Shown here one piece after another: positions 41,880 through 50,412 of a stretch of 64,000 nucleotides of DNA. Every line of letters starts with the position of its first letter. The first letter of the stretch is position 1. The notes beneath the pieces were generated by a model. The model saw nothing but the letters and a program-made list of their open reading frames with translations. It had not been told where the DNA came from and ran no database searches. Made by a program: the position numbers and the translations under genes. Origin of the DNA: Arthrobacter nitroguajacolicus_D (lineage in GTDB: Bacteria; Actinomycetota; Actinomycetes; Actinomycetales; Micrococcaceae); NCBI RefSeq assembly GCF_031455195.1, contig NZ_JAVDSH010000010.1, forward strand, positions 62,001 to 126,000, in the 5' to 3' direction.

Positions 41880-41990
41880 TTAGGGGATGTTGTGCCAGAA
41901 CAGGCGGACGACATCAACGACTAGTCGGATGATGTTCACCGCCAGGTTCCAGGCGCCCCATGGTTCTTCACGTTTCCGCTTGGACTCCAT
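41880..41990 (-). CDS. 36-aa small protein with a charged head and amphipathic/hydrophobic helix
   Basis: Reading the minus strand from ATG 41990 gives MESKRKREEPWGAWNLAV, then NIIRLVVDVVRLFWHNIP and TAA at 41880-41882. A strong GGAGG Shine-Dalgarno lies 8 nt before the ATG, and a hairpin follows the stop. The charged first nine residues and the helix with evenly spaced Val/Ile/Leu and Arg/Asp (about 14-32) suggest a membrane-associated or partner-binding peptide. I recognise no family. It is isolated between the transporter and the decayed defence region. Confidence 0.55.
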   Translation of the reverse strand: MESKRKREEPWGAWNLAVNIIRLVVDVVRLFWHNIP

Positions 41991-42140
41991 GCCGGCACCT
42001 CCTCCCGGAGGAACAGGGCACGGCCAGCACGTGTCTGTGGGCACAACAACGTTGCGCCCTACGTGCGCAGGGCCATAGACTCAAAGTGTTCGGATTTGAG
42101 GCTATGACCCTCTCGACCGCACCAATGAGCGCACCGCGCT

Positions 42141-42176
42141 GAACAAAGGACCCGATTGCACTCGGGTCCTTTGTTC
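42141..42176. terminator. perfect 15-bp hairpin at the border of the decayed defence remnant
   Basis: Arms 42141-42155 and 42162-42176 pair perfectly around a 6-nt loop, one base before the end of the hsdR remnant on the minus strand. On that strand it ends in a run resembling an intrinsic terminator (CTTTGTTC). It is probably the original hsdR terminator, still intact while the gene decayed. Confidence 0.75.
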
Positions 42177-42177
42177 G

Positions 42178-43592
42178 TTAACGGCACAGCAGGCTTTTGC
42201 CTGATGATCCCAGCGTATCGGCCAGAAGGCGCGTCAACGGACAGCCCGACCTGTTAAAGACGTGCCTCGCAAACCGAGGAGCCATAGACTCCATCTGCTC
42301 CATCACCAGTCTGATCGCTTCAGGCTGCTTGTCCGGCGGGTACCCGAAACGGACCAGAAGCCTCTTGATCGAGGAACGAAGTTTGGCCCTGACATCATCG
42401 CGCACCGTTCCAATCGGTCCGGACGTCCCGGCGCATCACTGACAGCAGCTCGCGGGCGATATCGGCGAGCACGCCTTCGCCCTGTATTTCCACGGCAGAC
42501 TCGTTGGAGGCCACAGCGTCATAGAAAGCAAGCTCGTCAGAACTCAGAGGGGGAGTGAAGTGAGCGCCTCGGTTGCCCTCGGCTGCGACTTCCCGAGCCA
42601 GCTCCACCAGCTCCGCGATGATCTCCGCCGACGTCAGCTACTGGTTAGTGTACTTCCGCATCAGCTCAGTAATGCGTTCTGAGAAGGCCCGCTGGCGAAT
42701 CACGTTGTTTCGCGTCGCGACAGCAGACTCGTCAGCGATGAGCTTTCGCAGTGCCTCGATCGCCAGCTGCGGGTTGCGGGCATTCTGGGTCTTGGCAATG
42801 AATTCCGGTGTCAGGTCATCCAATGAGGGCTTCGGCATGCCAGCTGCCTCGTAGATGTCCAGTACCTCGCCGGAAGAGGTTGCGGAAGCCAGGAGGTTGC
42901 CCAGCAGTCGCTGGATCTCCTCCGGCACCGGTTCGCCGCTGGCCTGTCGGTCCGCGGCGTCGAACTTGGCCATGTAGACCCGCGTCTCCTCGTAGACCTG
43001 AATTTCGGGCCGGAGTCCGGCCAAGGTATCCGAGCCGGAACACAGCGCCCACGCCCGTGACAATTGGCCGGAGTATCGGCGGTACTTTGAGGCCAGAGAT
43101 TCTTCGCCCTCGGCGGGCTTGTTGCCTGGTGTCTCCGGGCTTCGCAGATAGTTGGCCGCGCCCGTCGCAGCGTTGACAAACGCCTGCGGGCCGCCCTTCG
43201 CGAGCACGGATTTCCAGTCGTATCCGGAGACCATCCCACGGAGTTCGTCCACCAGCGACACCGTATGCCCAACCGCTTCGTCTACGTTCTTGCCGACTGG
43301 CATGTTCGCCTGATCGTCTTTGGTGTACTCGGCCAGCGCCTTGGTTAGATTCTCAGCCAGCGGAGCGTAGGCCACAAGCAGACCGTCCTGTTTGCCGCGG
43401 AAGGTGCGGTTTACGCGTGCCAGGGTCTGCATCAGCAGCGCGCCCTTCAATGGCCGGTCCAAGTACAGTGTGTGCAGCGGCGGTGAGTCATAGCCGGTGA
43501 GCATCATGTCCTTAACGATGACGAACTCCAGTTCGTCGTCGACGTCCTTGAGCCGCTCTTTGACCGTCGCATTCGCCGAGTCGCGGCGCCGT
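42178..43592 (-). pseudogene. hsdR: hsdR, type I restriction enzyme R subunit: 5'-truncated with nonsense and frameshift mutations
   Basis: What remains, read leftward, is the second helicase lobe (FVIVKDMMLTGYD, DRPLKGALLMQTLARVNRTF) and the C-terminal DUF3387-type domain. Three lesions are visible. The first half (nuclease and first helicase lobe) is missing beyond about 43590. A TAG at 42638-42640 interrupts NQ-LTSAEIIAELVELAREV. Near 42400, an extra base in GACTGGAACGGTGCG shifts the frame, after which VRDDVRAKLRSSIKRLLVRF continues in another frame to 42178. No hsdM or hsdS gene is present, so restriction is lost. Confidence 0.88.
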
Positions 43593-44737
43593 AACAGAGG
43601 CGCTTGGGGCCGTCGAAAAGGAGCGCGATGGGCTGATGAAGGAGCTCGAACAGGCGAAGCAGGAGAAACAGGCATCGGTTGAACTGGCCGAGGCGAAGCT
43701 CGCTAACGAACTTCTGAAGACTGCATCGGAGAAAGACTCCGCTATCCAGGACCTCAAGGCGAAGCTCGAAGCCATCGAAACCACGCAGAAGCTTGAGATC
43801 TCCGGAGCAGTCAACACGGTCGAAAAGGAGCGCGACAAACTCAAGAGCAGCCTTGAACGGGCCGATCTCGAGAAGCAGCTCGGTGAGAAGGCTCTGAAGG
43901 ACAAGTACGAGACCCAGATCAAGGACCGTGAAGAACAAATCGAGCGGCTGCGGGACCTGAAAGCGAAGCTGTCGACCAAAATGGTCGGAGAAACTCTCGA
44001 ACAGCACTGCGAGACCGAGTTCAACCGCATTCGTGCCACAGCCTTTCCCCTTGCCTATTTCGAGAAGGACAACGATGCGCGGGCCGGGAGCAAGGGTGAT
44101 TACATCTTCCGCGACTCCGATAGTGCCGGTACTGAGATTGTGTCGATCATGTTTAAGATGAAGAACGAGAACGACGGAACCGCGACTCAAGCATAAGAAC
44201 GAAGACTTCCTGAAAGAGCTGGACAAGGATCGCACGGAGAAGGGGTGCGAGTACGCCGTGCTGGTCTCTCTGCTCGAGCCTGATAGCGAGCTCTACAACA
44301 CCGGGATCGTCGATGTCTCTCACCGCTATCCGAAGATGTACGTCATCCGGCCGCAGTTCCTCATCCAGTTGATTGCGCTGCTGCGGAATGCCGCGATGAA
44401 TTCGCTCGAATACAAGACCGAACTTGCGTTGGTCAAGGCGCAGAACTTGGACATCACGAATTTCGAACAGCAGATCAGCGACTTCAAGGACGCGTTCGGT
44501 CGGAACTGGCGGCTCGCCTCCGACGGTTTCGTGGAGGCGATCAAGCGCATCGACGAAGCGATCAAGGACTTGGAAAAGACGAAAGTGGCGCTGCAGAAGT
44601 CTGCCGACAACCTGCGGCGTGCGAACGCCAAAGCCGACGATCTCACCATTAGGAAGCTGACGAGGGGTAACTCGACAATGACTGCCAAATCTGCCGAGTT
44701 GGAGGCGGCGAAGACGGTAGGGTGGGACGTCAACTGA
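43590..44737 (+). pseudogene. DUF2130 protein gene: 5'-truncated and frameshifted
   Basis: The frame TEALGAVEKERDGLMKELEQ enters directly at the junction with hsdR, so the 5' part is gone. A long coiled coil (about 43600-43960) leads into the DUF2130 domain (MVGETLEQHCETEFNRIRAT, then GDYIFRDSDSAGTEIVSIMF). Near 44175 an extra T (GCGACTCAAGCATAAG) breaks the frame; removing it restores TATKHKNEDFLKELDKDR and the rest to 44737. Family function is not established, but these genes are often found near DNA-defence loci. Confidence 0.85.
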
Positions 44738-44740
44738 AAT

Positions 44741-44778
44741 AGTGAAGGCCGACATCCGAAAAGGTGCCGGCCTTCACT
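44741..44778. terminator. hairpin between the DUF2130 remnant and the methyltransferase gene
   Basis: 11-bp arms 44741-44751 and 44768-44778, with partial pairing further in, between convergent genes. Confidence 0.75.
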
Positions 44779-44791
44779 TCTCCGTTGCTAA

Positions 44792-45592
44792 TCACTCCCT
44801 GACTCGTGAACCGATCACCACTGTCGCCCCCAGTTCCTCATCCGATACCACTGATGCTGCGAGCCCTGCGCCGGCCATGATCCCGGCCGTCTCCGACGCC
44901 TGTGCCGTGGAGGTTTCAATGAGCAAGGTACCACCCGGCGCCAGCCACTCACGTGCCCCCGACGCGACTCGACGCTGCACCGCCAAACCGTCAGCTCCGC
45001 CGTCGAGCGCCACCATCGGTTCGTGGAGCCGGGCTTCCGGCGGCATCATCCCTATGGACCCGGTGGGCACGTAGGGTGCGTTGGCCAGAAGCACGTCAAC
45101 GCGTCCACGGAGTTTGCGGGGGAGTGCCTGGTAGAGGTCGCCTTCATGGACGCGCCCGCCACGGGGCTCAACGTTGCGGCGGGCGAATCGGACAGCCGTG
45201 GGATCAATGTCCGCCGCGTGCAGCTCGCAGCTCCCCAGCAGTTCGCTGAGCGCTGCGCCGATCGCGCCGGAGCCGCAGCAGAGGTCGACGACGACGGCGC
45301 GACGCCCATCTGTCAACGGCCGGGCGATGGTCGCGGCTTGCCGAACCAGGAACTCGGTGCGACGCCGGGGAACAAATACGCCCGGTCCCACTGCCATCCG
45401 CTGTCCGCAGAAATCAACCCAGCCCACAATGTGTTCGAGCGGGAGTCCGCGGACCCGGTGATCCACCATGCTGGCCAACTCGCTCGGGGTCCGGGCTGCG
45501 CTGATCAGGAGCTGGGCTTCGTCTTCGGCGAAAACACAGCCCGCAGCCCGCAAGGTGGTGACGATCGAAGTACTGCTGGTCACGAGAGCCAT
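44792..45592 (-). CDS. PrmC-related protein N5-glutamine methyltransferase-like protein (TIGR03704 type)
   Basis: 266 aa. The N-terminal substrate-recognition part has VRGLPLEHIVGWVDFCGQRM and PGVFVPRRRTEFLV, close to PrmC/HemK. The SAM site is VVDLCCGSGAIGAAL. The catalytic N-P-P-Y motif is N-A-P-Y here (LLANAPYVPTG), a feature of the PrmC-related subgroup of actinobacteria rather than PrmC proper. It probably methylates a protein side-chain amide, but the target is unknown. The start is uncertain: ATG 45592 or 45616, neither with a strong ribosome site. Confidence 0.8.
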   Translation of the reverse strand: MALVTSSTSIVTTLRAAGCVFAEDEAQLLISAARTPSELASMVDHRVRGLPLEHIVGWVDFCGQRMAVGPGVFVPRRRTEFLVRQAATIARPLTDGRRAVVVDLCCGSGAIGAALSELLGSCELHAADIDPTAVRFARRNVEPRGGRVHEGDLYQALPRKLRGRVDVLLANAPYVPTGSIGMMPPEARLHEPMVALDGGADGLAVQRRVASGAREWLAPGGTLLIETSTAQASETAGIMAGAGLAASVVSDEELGATVVIGSRVRE

Positions 45593-45830
45593 GCTAGTCG
45601 AGGGGTTCACAAACATGGCGAAACTTGGTTAGGGTAAGACCCATGGGAACACTGATTTTTGAGTAGACCAGCCCGTGCCCGCCATGGTGCACCAGCTGCG
45701 TTTCAGAAGACAAAAATCCACGCCTGTTGAGGCTTGCCTCCATGCCGTTCCCGTTGTCGACGCCTTCTTCTTTGAACCGCAACGCACGGGATACGTGTCT
45801 CTTCAGGACTCGCACACTCTAGGAGTCCGT

Positions 45831-46031
45831 ATGACCGCCAACCCTTCCGACAACAAGAACCAAGCCGCTTCGGGCGGTATCAAGTCCAAGCTCACAGATG
45901 CCCAGCGGGCCATGCTCGCCAGCAAGTCGGGCGGCGGAGCGCCAGCCGGCTGGCAGAGCACCGGCAAAGGCCACAAGCCCACATCCGCCAGCGGTAAGCA
46001 AGCCAAGACCGAGAAGAAGGTCCGCTGGTAA
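45831..46031 (+). CDS. small basic hydrophilic protein of unknown function
   Basis: 66 aa, starting at ATG 45831 with AGGAG 6 nt upstream. It reads MTANPSDNKNQAASGG, then KSKLTDAQRAMLASKSGGG and a Gly/Ser/Lys-rich tail ending KKVRW. It is probably intrinsically disordered, with one short helix, and no family is recognised. The frame extends further upstream, but that part lacks a ribosome site. It is followed 34 bp on by another small gene in the same direction. Confidence 0.6.
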   Translation: MTANPSDNKNQAASGGIKSKLTDAQRAMLASKSGGGAPAGWQSTGKGHKPTSASGKQAKTEKKVRW

Positions 46032-46065
46032 ATCCAACGGACAGGCACACTGAAAGGGAAGAACC

Positions 46066-46326
46066 ATGACTGCGAAGCATTCAGCAGAAAAAATCAATCC
46101 TGAGGTTGCGAGCCACTTGGTGGAGTCCATGGACATGGCCCCGATGCCCGAACCTGCTGCCATAGCGTTGGCACTGGGCGCGGATCAAAGTCAGCAGTGG
46201 CCGGACGGTAACGGCAAGCGCCGTCACCCGAAGGACCGCGGCCAAGCCCACGGGCGCATGGGCCAGGGGGCCGCAGTGTCTGCGATCCACCGGACCAGCC
46301 GCCCGCAGATGCCACACTCCTCCTAG
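46066..46326 (+). CDS. small hypothetical hydrophilic protein
   Basis: 86 aa starting at ATG 46066 with GGGAAGAA upstream. It has a helical N-terminal half (EVASHLVESMDMAPMPEPAA, then IALALGADQ) and a polar half rich in Gln, His, Arg and Gly (NGKRRHPKDRGQAHGRMGQG). No family is recognised and there is no signal or membrane segment. It is likely cotranscribed with the 66-aa protein gene, and ends 24 bp before a long palindrome shared with the ligD terminus. Confidence 0.6.
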   Translation: MTAKHSAEKINPEVASHLVESMDMAPMPEPAAIALALGADQSQQWPDGNGKRRHPKDRGQAHGRMGQGAAVSAIHRTSRPQMPHSS

Positions 46327-46350
46327 CGCGGCTTACCTCCGCGTTCCCAA

Positions 46351-46416
46351 CCCAACTAGGGGACAGTAAACGCCCTATTGAGCGCTCATAGCTGCGTTAT
46401 CTGTCCCCTAGTTGGG
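46351..46416. repeat. 66-bp imperfect palindrome overlapping the ligD stop, terminator or dispersed repeat
   Basis: Arms 46351-46373 and 46394-46416 pair with two mismatches, and the loop carries the palindrome TGAGCGCTCA, so the whole 66 bp is symmetric about AGCGCT. The ligD stop codon (46408-46410) is inside the right arm. The core GACAGTAAACGCC resembles GACAGTTAATGCC of the element at 336-392, hinting at one repeat family. Confidence 0.7.
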
Positions 46417-48927
46417 CTGGCTGATGTCTGAGGGGGACTTGTCCGGGCGCCAACCACGCCACACCGGATGGCGTAGCCGGCCAGGACCGGTCCAGTTGCC
46501 GAAAGTCACCTCGGCCACGAGGTCGGGGCTCACCCAATGGGCGCCGGCCGCGTCCTCACGAGGGATGTCCGCGAAGGGCGAATCGCTGGCTTCCCGCGAT
46601 TCCAGCTTCTCGATGATGTCCCGCAGTTGCCAATCCTTGAACCCGGTCCCCACCCTGCCCACATAGTGCAGCTGGTCCCCGTCCGGGATGCCCAAAAGCA
46701 GTGCCCCGAAGGTTCCGCTCCGCGCGCCTGCCCCTGGCCGCCAGCCGCCCACCACAACCTCCTGGCTTTGCTCCAGTTTGAGCTTGATCCAGGCCCTGCT
46801 CCGGCGTCCCACGGCGTAACGGCTGTCCGCTTTCTTGGCCATGACCCCTTCCAGGCCCAACTCGGCGGCGCTGGACATGAGATCTTCAACATCGTGGTCC
46901 AGTACAGCCGAAAGATGCAGGGGACAGCCTGCCTTCAGGCGGCCCGCGAATGCTTCCAGCTTTTCTCGGCGCTCAACGAAAGGCAGCCCGCTGAGGTCCG
47001 TGCCGTCGTCGTACATCAGGTCGAAAAGCATGAGCTGCACCGGAACCGAGGCCCTGGCGCGTTCGATTTCGGCAGCCTTGGCCAGGTTCATCCGGAGCTG
47101 CAGCCGCCCAAAGTCAGGCCGGGAACCCTTGCCAAGCGCCACGATTTCGCCGTCGGCAACAAAGTCTCCTTCCGGCCAGCAGGCGCGGTCTGTGAGCTCC
47201 GGGTAGGTGGCGGTGAGGTCGTTTCCGTTGCGGCTCATGAGCCGGATCTTGCCCTCGGTTCCGGTGATGACAGCCCGGATGCCATCCCATTTGAGCTCGT
47301 AAAGCCAGTGATCCCCGCTAAGGTCCGCCGTGGTCCCGGACGTGGCCAGCATGGGGGCATAATCACGAATCGGCTGCCGGGCAGCGGGAGCGGCAGCGGG
47401 CTGCGGCTCCTTTGCCGGTGCACTCCGGCGCGCTCCCGGCTGCTCCTTCATCAAGTGGATCAGCCAACGGTCACCCGTATTGATCAGGGCCAGGCGCTTG
47501 GTGCCGCCAAGGCCACCACCCGGCTCGCCCGTGAGCGTCGCGATGACTTCCTTGCCATCGCGCCACTTTTCGCACGTGAACTCGCCGCGGTCCCAAATGG
47601 TCATGGTTCCCGCCCCGTACTCACCCTTCGGAATGATCCCGGCGAACGTTGCGTACTCCATGGGGTGGTCTTCGGTGTGGACGGCCAGGTTGTTGCGCTC
47701 GGGTGTTTCCGGCACACCTCGGGGCAGCGCCCAGGACGCCAGGACACCGTTGTGCTCCAAACGCAGGTCCAGGTGGTAGCGCCTGGCGTGATGCTCCTGG
47801 ATGACGAAGATGCCGCCGGGCGGCGGAGGGTCACCCGGTTTTGGCTGCTCCGAGGATGTCGCGGTGGGCGCCGCCGAGGCAGCGGCCGACGACGACGGAA
47901 ACGGCTCCGGGGTTTTGTCCGGATCGCGCATCCCAACATATTTGGCGAGACGGCTCTCCACCGTCACCGCCCGGCCGCGCGAACCACCCGAAGCAGCCTC
48001 GCCGTCGTCGGTATCCTCCCCATGCGGCGGAAGGTGCCGCTCGGAGATGGACGCGAAGTGGTCCTTGCCGGTGCGGACCCGTTCCATCACGGCGGTGTAG
48101 TCCAGATGGTCGAGCGTGGGGGAATCCAGCTCCCGCCACGTGCGGGGTGCGGCAACCGTGGGGTGGGCTTTGCCGCGCAGGGAGTACGGCACGATAGTGG
48201 TCTTGTTGCCGCTGTTCTGGCTCCAATCCACCAGGACCTTGCCATTGCGCAAGGACTTCTTCATGTCGCTCACCACCAGCCCGGGGTGGTCGGACTCCAA
48301 AGCCCGCGCAAGCTCATGGGCGAACGCCGAAACTTGCTCGGACTTCAGGGTGCCATCCAACCCTGTGTAGAGGTGGATGCCCTTGCTGCCACTGGTGACG
48401 GGAACGGGGTCCATGCCCATGTCCTGCAGGATGGAGCGGGCCAGCTTGGCCACCTCGACGCATTCAGGCAGGCCCGCGCCCGGACCGGGATCGAGGTCCA
48501 GCACAAAACGGTCCGGGCGGAGCGGGTTACCTGCCGCGTCAACCTGCCACTGCGGAACGTGGATCTCCAGCGAAGCGATCTGGGCCATCCACGTGAGTGT
48601 GGCCAGGTTGTTGACCATGGGGTAGTCGTTGGTGTGGTCCGAATGGTGGATGGTGGCGCGGGGTATCCATTTGGGTGCGGAGTCCTCCAGGTTCTTCTGG
48701 AAGAACACCTGTCCCGGGTGCTCGGCAGTGCCCACGCCGTTGACCCAGCGCTTGCGGGTCACGGGCCGGTTGGCCGCCGCAGGGATGAGGAACGGCGCCA
48801 CGGCAGCGTAGTACTCCAGCACCTCGGCTTTGGTGGTGCCGGTTTCGGGATAGATGATTTTGCCCAGGTTGGTGAGGGTGAGCTCGTGGCCTTCGACGAT
48901 CACCCGCTCCTGCTGCTTGCCTGCCAC
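46408..48927 (-). CDS. ligD: multifunctional ATP-dependent DNA ligase LigD (polymerase-phosphoesterase-ligase)
   Basis: 839 aa starting at GTG (GGAGGAG upstream). The domains are in the mycobacterial order. The primase-like polymerase is at about 10-290, with catalytic D144 and D146 in FVLDLDPGPG. The 3'-phosphoesterase is at about 370-480, with E378-HH and H385 in EHHARRYHLDLRLEHNG. The ligase has AMP lysine K546 in LYELKWDGIRAVI, ending with an OB-fold (WVSPDLVAEVTFGNWTGPGR). It repairs double-strand breaks by non-homologous end joining with Ku, whose gene is divergent 38 bp away. All three active sites look intact. Confidence 0.96.
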   Translation of the reverse strand: MAGKQQERVIVEGHELTLTNLGKIIYPETGTTKAEVLEYYAAVAPFLIPAAANRPVTRKRWVNGVGTAEHPGQVFFQKNLEDSAPKWIPRATIHHSDHTNDYPMVNNLATLTWMAQIASLEIHVPQWQVDAAGNPLRPDRFVLDLDPGPGAGLPECVEVAKLARSILQDMGMDPVPVTSGSKGIHLYTGLDGTLKSEQVSAFAHELARALESDHPGLVVSDMKKSLRNGKVLVDWSQNSGNKTTIVPYSLRGKAHPTVAAPRTWRELDSPTLDHLDYTAVMERVRTGKDHFASISERHLPPHGEDTDDGEAASGGSRGRAVTVESRLAKYVGMRDPDKTPEPFPSSSAAASAAPTATSSEQPKPGDPPPPGGIFVIQEHHARRYHLDLRLEHNGVLASWALPRGVPETPERNNLAVHTEDHPMEYATFAGIIPKGEYGAGTMTIWDRGEFTCEKWRDGKEVIATLTGEPGGGLGGTKRLALINTGDRWLIHLMKEQPGARRSAPAKEPQPAAAPAARQPIRDYAPMLATSGTTADLSGDHWLYELKWDGIRAVITGTEGKIRLMSRNGNDLTATYPELTDRACWPEGDFVADGEIVALGKGSRPDFGRLQLRMNLAKAAEIERARASVPVQLMLFDLMYDDGTDLSGLPFVERREKLEAFAGRLKAGCPLHLSAVLDHDVEDLMSSAAELGLEGVMAKKADSRYAVGRRSRAWIKLKLEQSQEVVVGGWRPGAGARSGTFGALLLGIPDGDQLHYVGRVGTGFKDWQLRDIIEKLESREASDSPFADIPREDAAGAHWVSPDLVAEVTFGNWTGPGRLRHPVWRGWRPDKSPSDISQPN

Positions 48928-48965
48928 CTCTTCTCCTCCGCTGTGTTGTGCTGTTGACTGGGTGC

Positions 48966-49832
48966 ATGAGGGCCATATGGAAGGGATCTATCGCGTTCGG
49001 TCTGGTCAACGTACCAGTGAAGCTCTACAGTGCCACGGAGGATCACGATATTGGCCTGCACCAAGTCCACAATAAGGACGGTGGGCGCATCAGGTACCAG
49101 CGCAAATGCGAAATCTGCAGCGAAGTAGTGGCCTACGAGGACATCGACAAAGCCTACGAAGAAGAGGGCCGCACGGTGGTCCTGACGGCGGCGGAATTGA
49201 AGTCCCTGCCGGAGGAAAGCAGCCGTGAAATCGAGGTAGTGGAGTTCATCCCTGCCGAGCAGCTGGACCCGATCATGTACGAGCGCAGTTACTTCCTTGA
49301 ACCTGACTCCAAGTCACCCAAGGCTTACATGCTGCTGCGGCAGACCTTGGAAGACACCGACAGGATCGCGATCGTCCAGTACGCGCTGCGCCAAAAAACA
49401 CGTTTGGGGGCGCTCCGGGTGCGCGGGGACGTGCTGCTGCTTCAGGCGTTGTTGTGGGGGGACGAAGTCCGCGAAGCGAAGTTCCCGTCCCTGGAGACCG
49501 ACGTCAAGATTTCGGACAAGGAACTCGAAATGTCCTCCGCCTTGGTGGACTCCATGGCGCACGACTTCGATCCCGACGAATACACCGACGACTACCAGGC
49601 GCAGCTGAAGACGTTGATCGAGGCCAAGCTGGAGAAGGGCGAGGCGCTGGACACGGAGGCCACCTTCGGCGTCGTTGAAGGCGAAGGCGAAGGCGGCGAC
49701 GTGATCGACCTCATGGAAGCGCTCAAGCGCAGCCTCGACAAGAAACGCGGCAAGGAAAAAGCGTCCGACGACGACGCTGCCGCCAGCAAGACTGCCAGCA
49801 AGCCAAAGGCGCGGGCCAAGAAAAAGGCTTGA
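48966..49832 (+). CDS. ku: Ku protein, non-homologous end joining
   Basis: 288 aa. MRAIWKGSIAFGLVNVPVKLY is the bacterial Ku N-terminus; RYQRKCEICSEVVAYEDI and YERSYFLEP follow, and the DNA-ring core extends to about 255. The C-terminal tail is basic (KPKARAKKKA), a feature that helps bacterial Ku hold DNA ends. Ku homodimers encircle DNA ends and recruit LigD. It is divergent from ligD with only 38 bp between start codons, so the two promoters overlap. ATG 48966 begins the family signature. Confidence 0.96.
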   Translation: MRAIWKGSIAFGLVNVPVKLYSATEDHDIGLHQVHNKDGGRIRYQRKCEICSEVVAYEDIDKAYEEEGRTVVLTAAELKSLPEESSREIEVVEFIPAEQLDPIMYERSYFLEPDSKSPKAYMLLRQTLEDTDRIAIVQYALRQKTRLGALRVRGDVLLLQALLWGDEVREAKFPSLETDVKISDKELEMSSALVDSMAHDFDPDEYTDDYQAQLKTLIEAKLEKGEALDTEATFGVVEGEGEGGDVIDLMEALKRSLDKKRGKEKASDDDAAASKTASKPKARAKKKA

Positions 49833-49851
49833 CCCGGCGTCGTCATTCCAT

Positions 49852-49893
49852 ACAAAAGCGGTGGCTCCCTTTCCAGGCGGGCACCGCTTTTGT
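49852..49893. terminator. 12-bp hairpin after ku, bidirectional
   Basis: Arms 49852-49863 and 49882-49893 are perfect; each strand ends with a T-rich end (TTTTGT), so it can stop both ku and the convergent SAP-like gene. Confidence 0.82.
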
Positions 49894-49907
49894 TTATCGC
49901 CTTTGAA

Positions 49908-50174
49908 CTAGTGGTTCCGCAACATGGAGATCAGATCGGCCTTCTTCTTGCCGGAATAGCCTTTAAGGCCCAGTTCCTTGGCGCGGGCTTTCAATTTGTC
50001 CACGGTCCAGTCGTCATAGTCGCCGGACTTTCCACCTTTACGGCCCACGGCCTTGCGTCCCTGCGCAGCGGCGGCATTCGAGATGCGGGCAGCCTTTTCC
50101 TTGGAGGCGCCATCATCGCGAAGTTCTTCGTACAGTTCGGGATCTTTGATGCTGGGATTCTTCTTTTCCGGCAT
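49908..50174 (-). CDS. small basic protein with SAP/Rho-N-like C-terminal motif (DUF7218 type)
   Basis: 88 aa. MPEKKNPSIKDPELYEEL begins a conserved short N-terminal block, KEKAARISNAAAAQGRKAVG is helical and basic, and DDWTVDKLKARAKELGLKG, then YSGKKKADLISMLR, is a SAP/Rho-N helix-extended loop that commonly binds nucleic acid. The position next to ku suggests a DNA-end or stress role, which is inference. Spacing to the ku terminator is 14 bp. Confidence 0.75.
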   Translation of the reverse strand: MPEKKNPSIKDPELYEELRDDGASKEKAARISNAAAAQGRKAVGRKGGKSGDYDDWTVDKLKARAKELGLKGYSGKKKADLISMLRNH

Positions 50175-50412
50175 AGTGTGTTTCCTTTCCCTGGCTGGCT
50201 ACGAGCCTGTCTCGTAGTGTGGTTCGGCGTCGGGCTTGGACTCGGGCGAGCCGCGCTCACGGAGGCAAACAGAGGCGCCCATAAGAACAGCAACGGCCAG
50301 GTATTCCCATGTGGAGACCCGGGGTCCTTTTCCTGGGGTGAATCCTTGCCCATGGGTTTGGACTCGGACGAGCCCTTCTGGAAAAGGAAGACCGTGAGGA
50401 CCACGTACATGG

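Noticed and set aside
42141..42176. tRNA T-arm-like hairpin as a possible attachment site or tRNA remnant
   Set aside because: No other tRNA arms surround it, the stem has 15 bp, and the T-rich end fits a terminator.
46537..48957. An open plus-strand frame of 806 codons antisense to ligD
   Set aside because: The minus-strand frame is a complete three-domain LigD with all active sites. High GC makes long antisense frames common; this one is Arg/Gly/His-rich without family resemblance.
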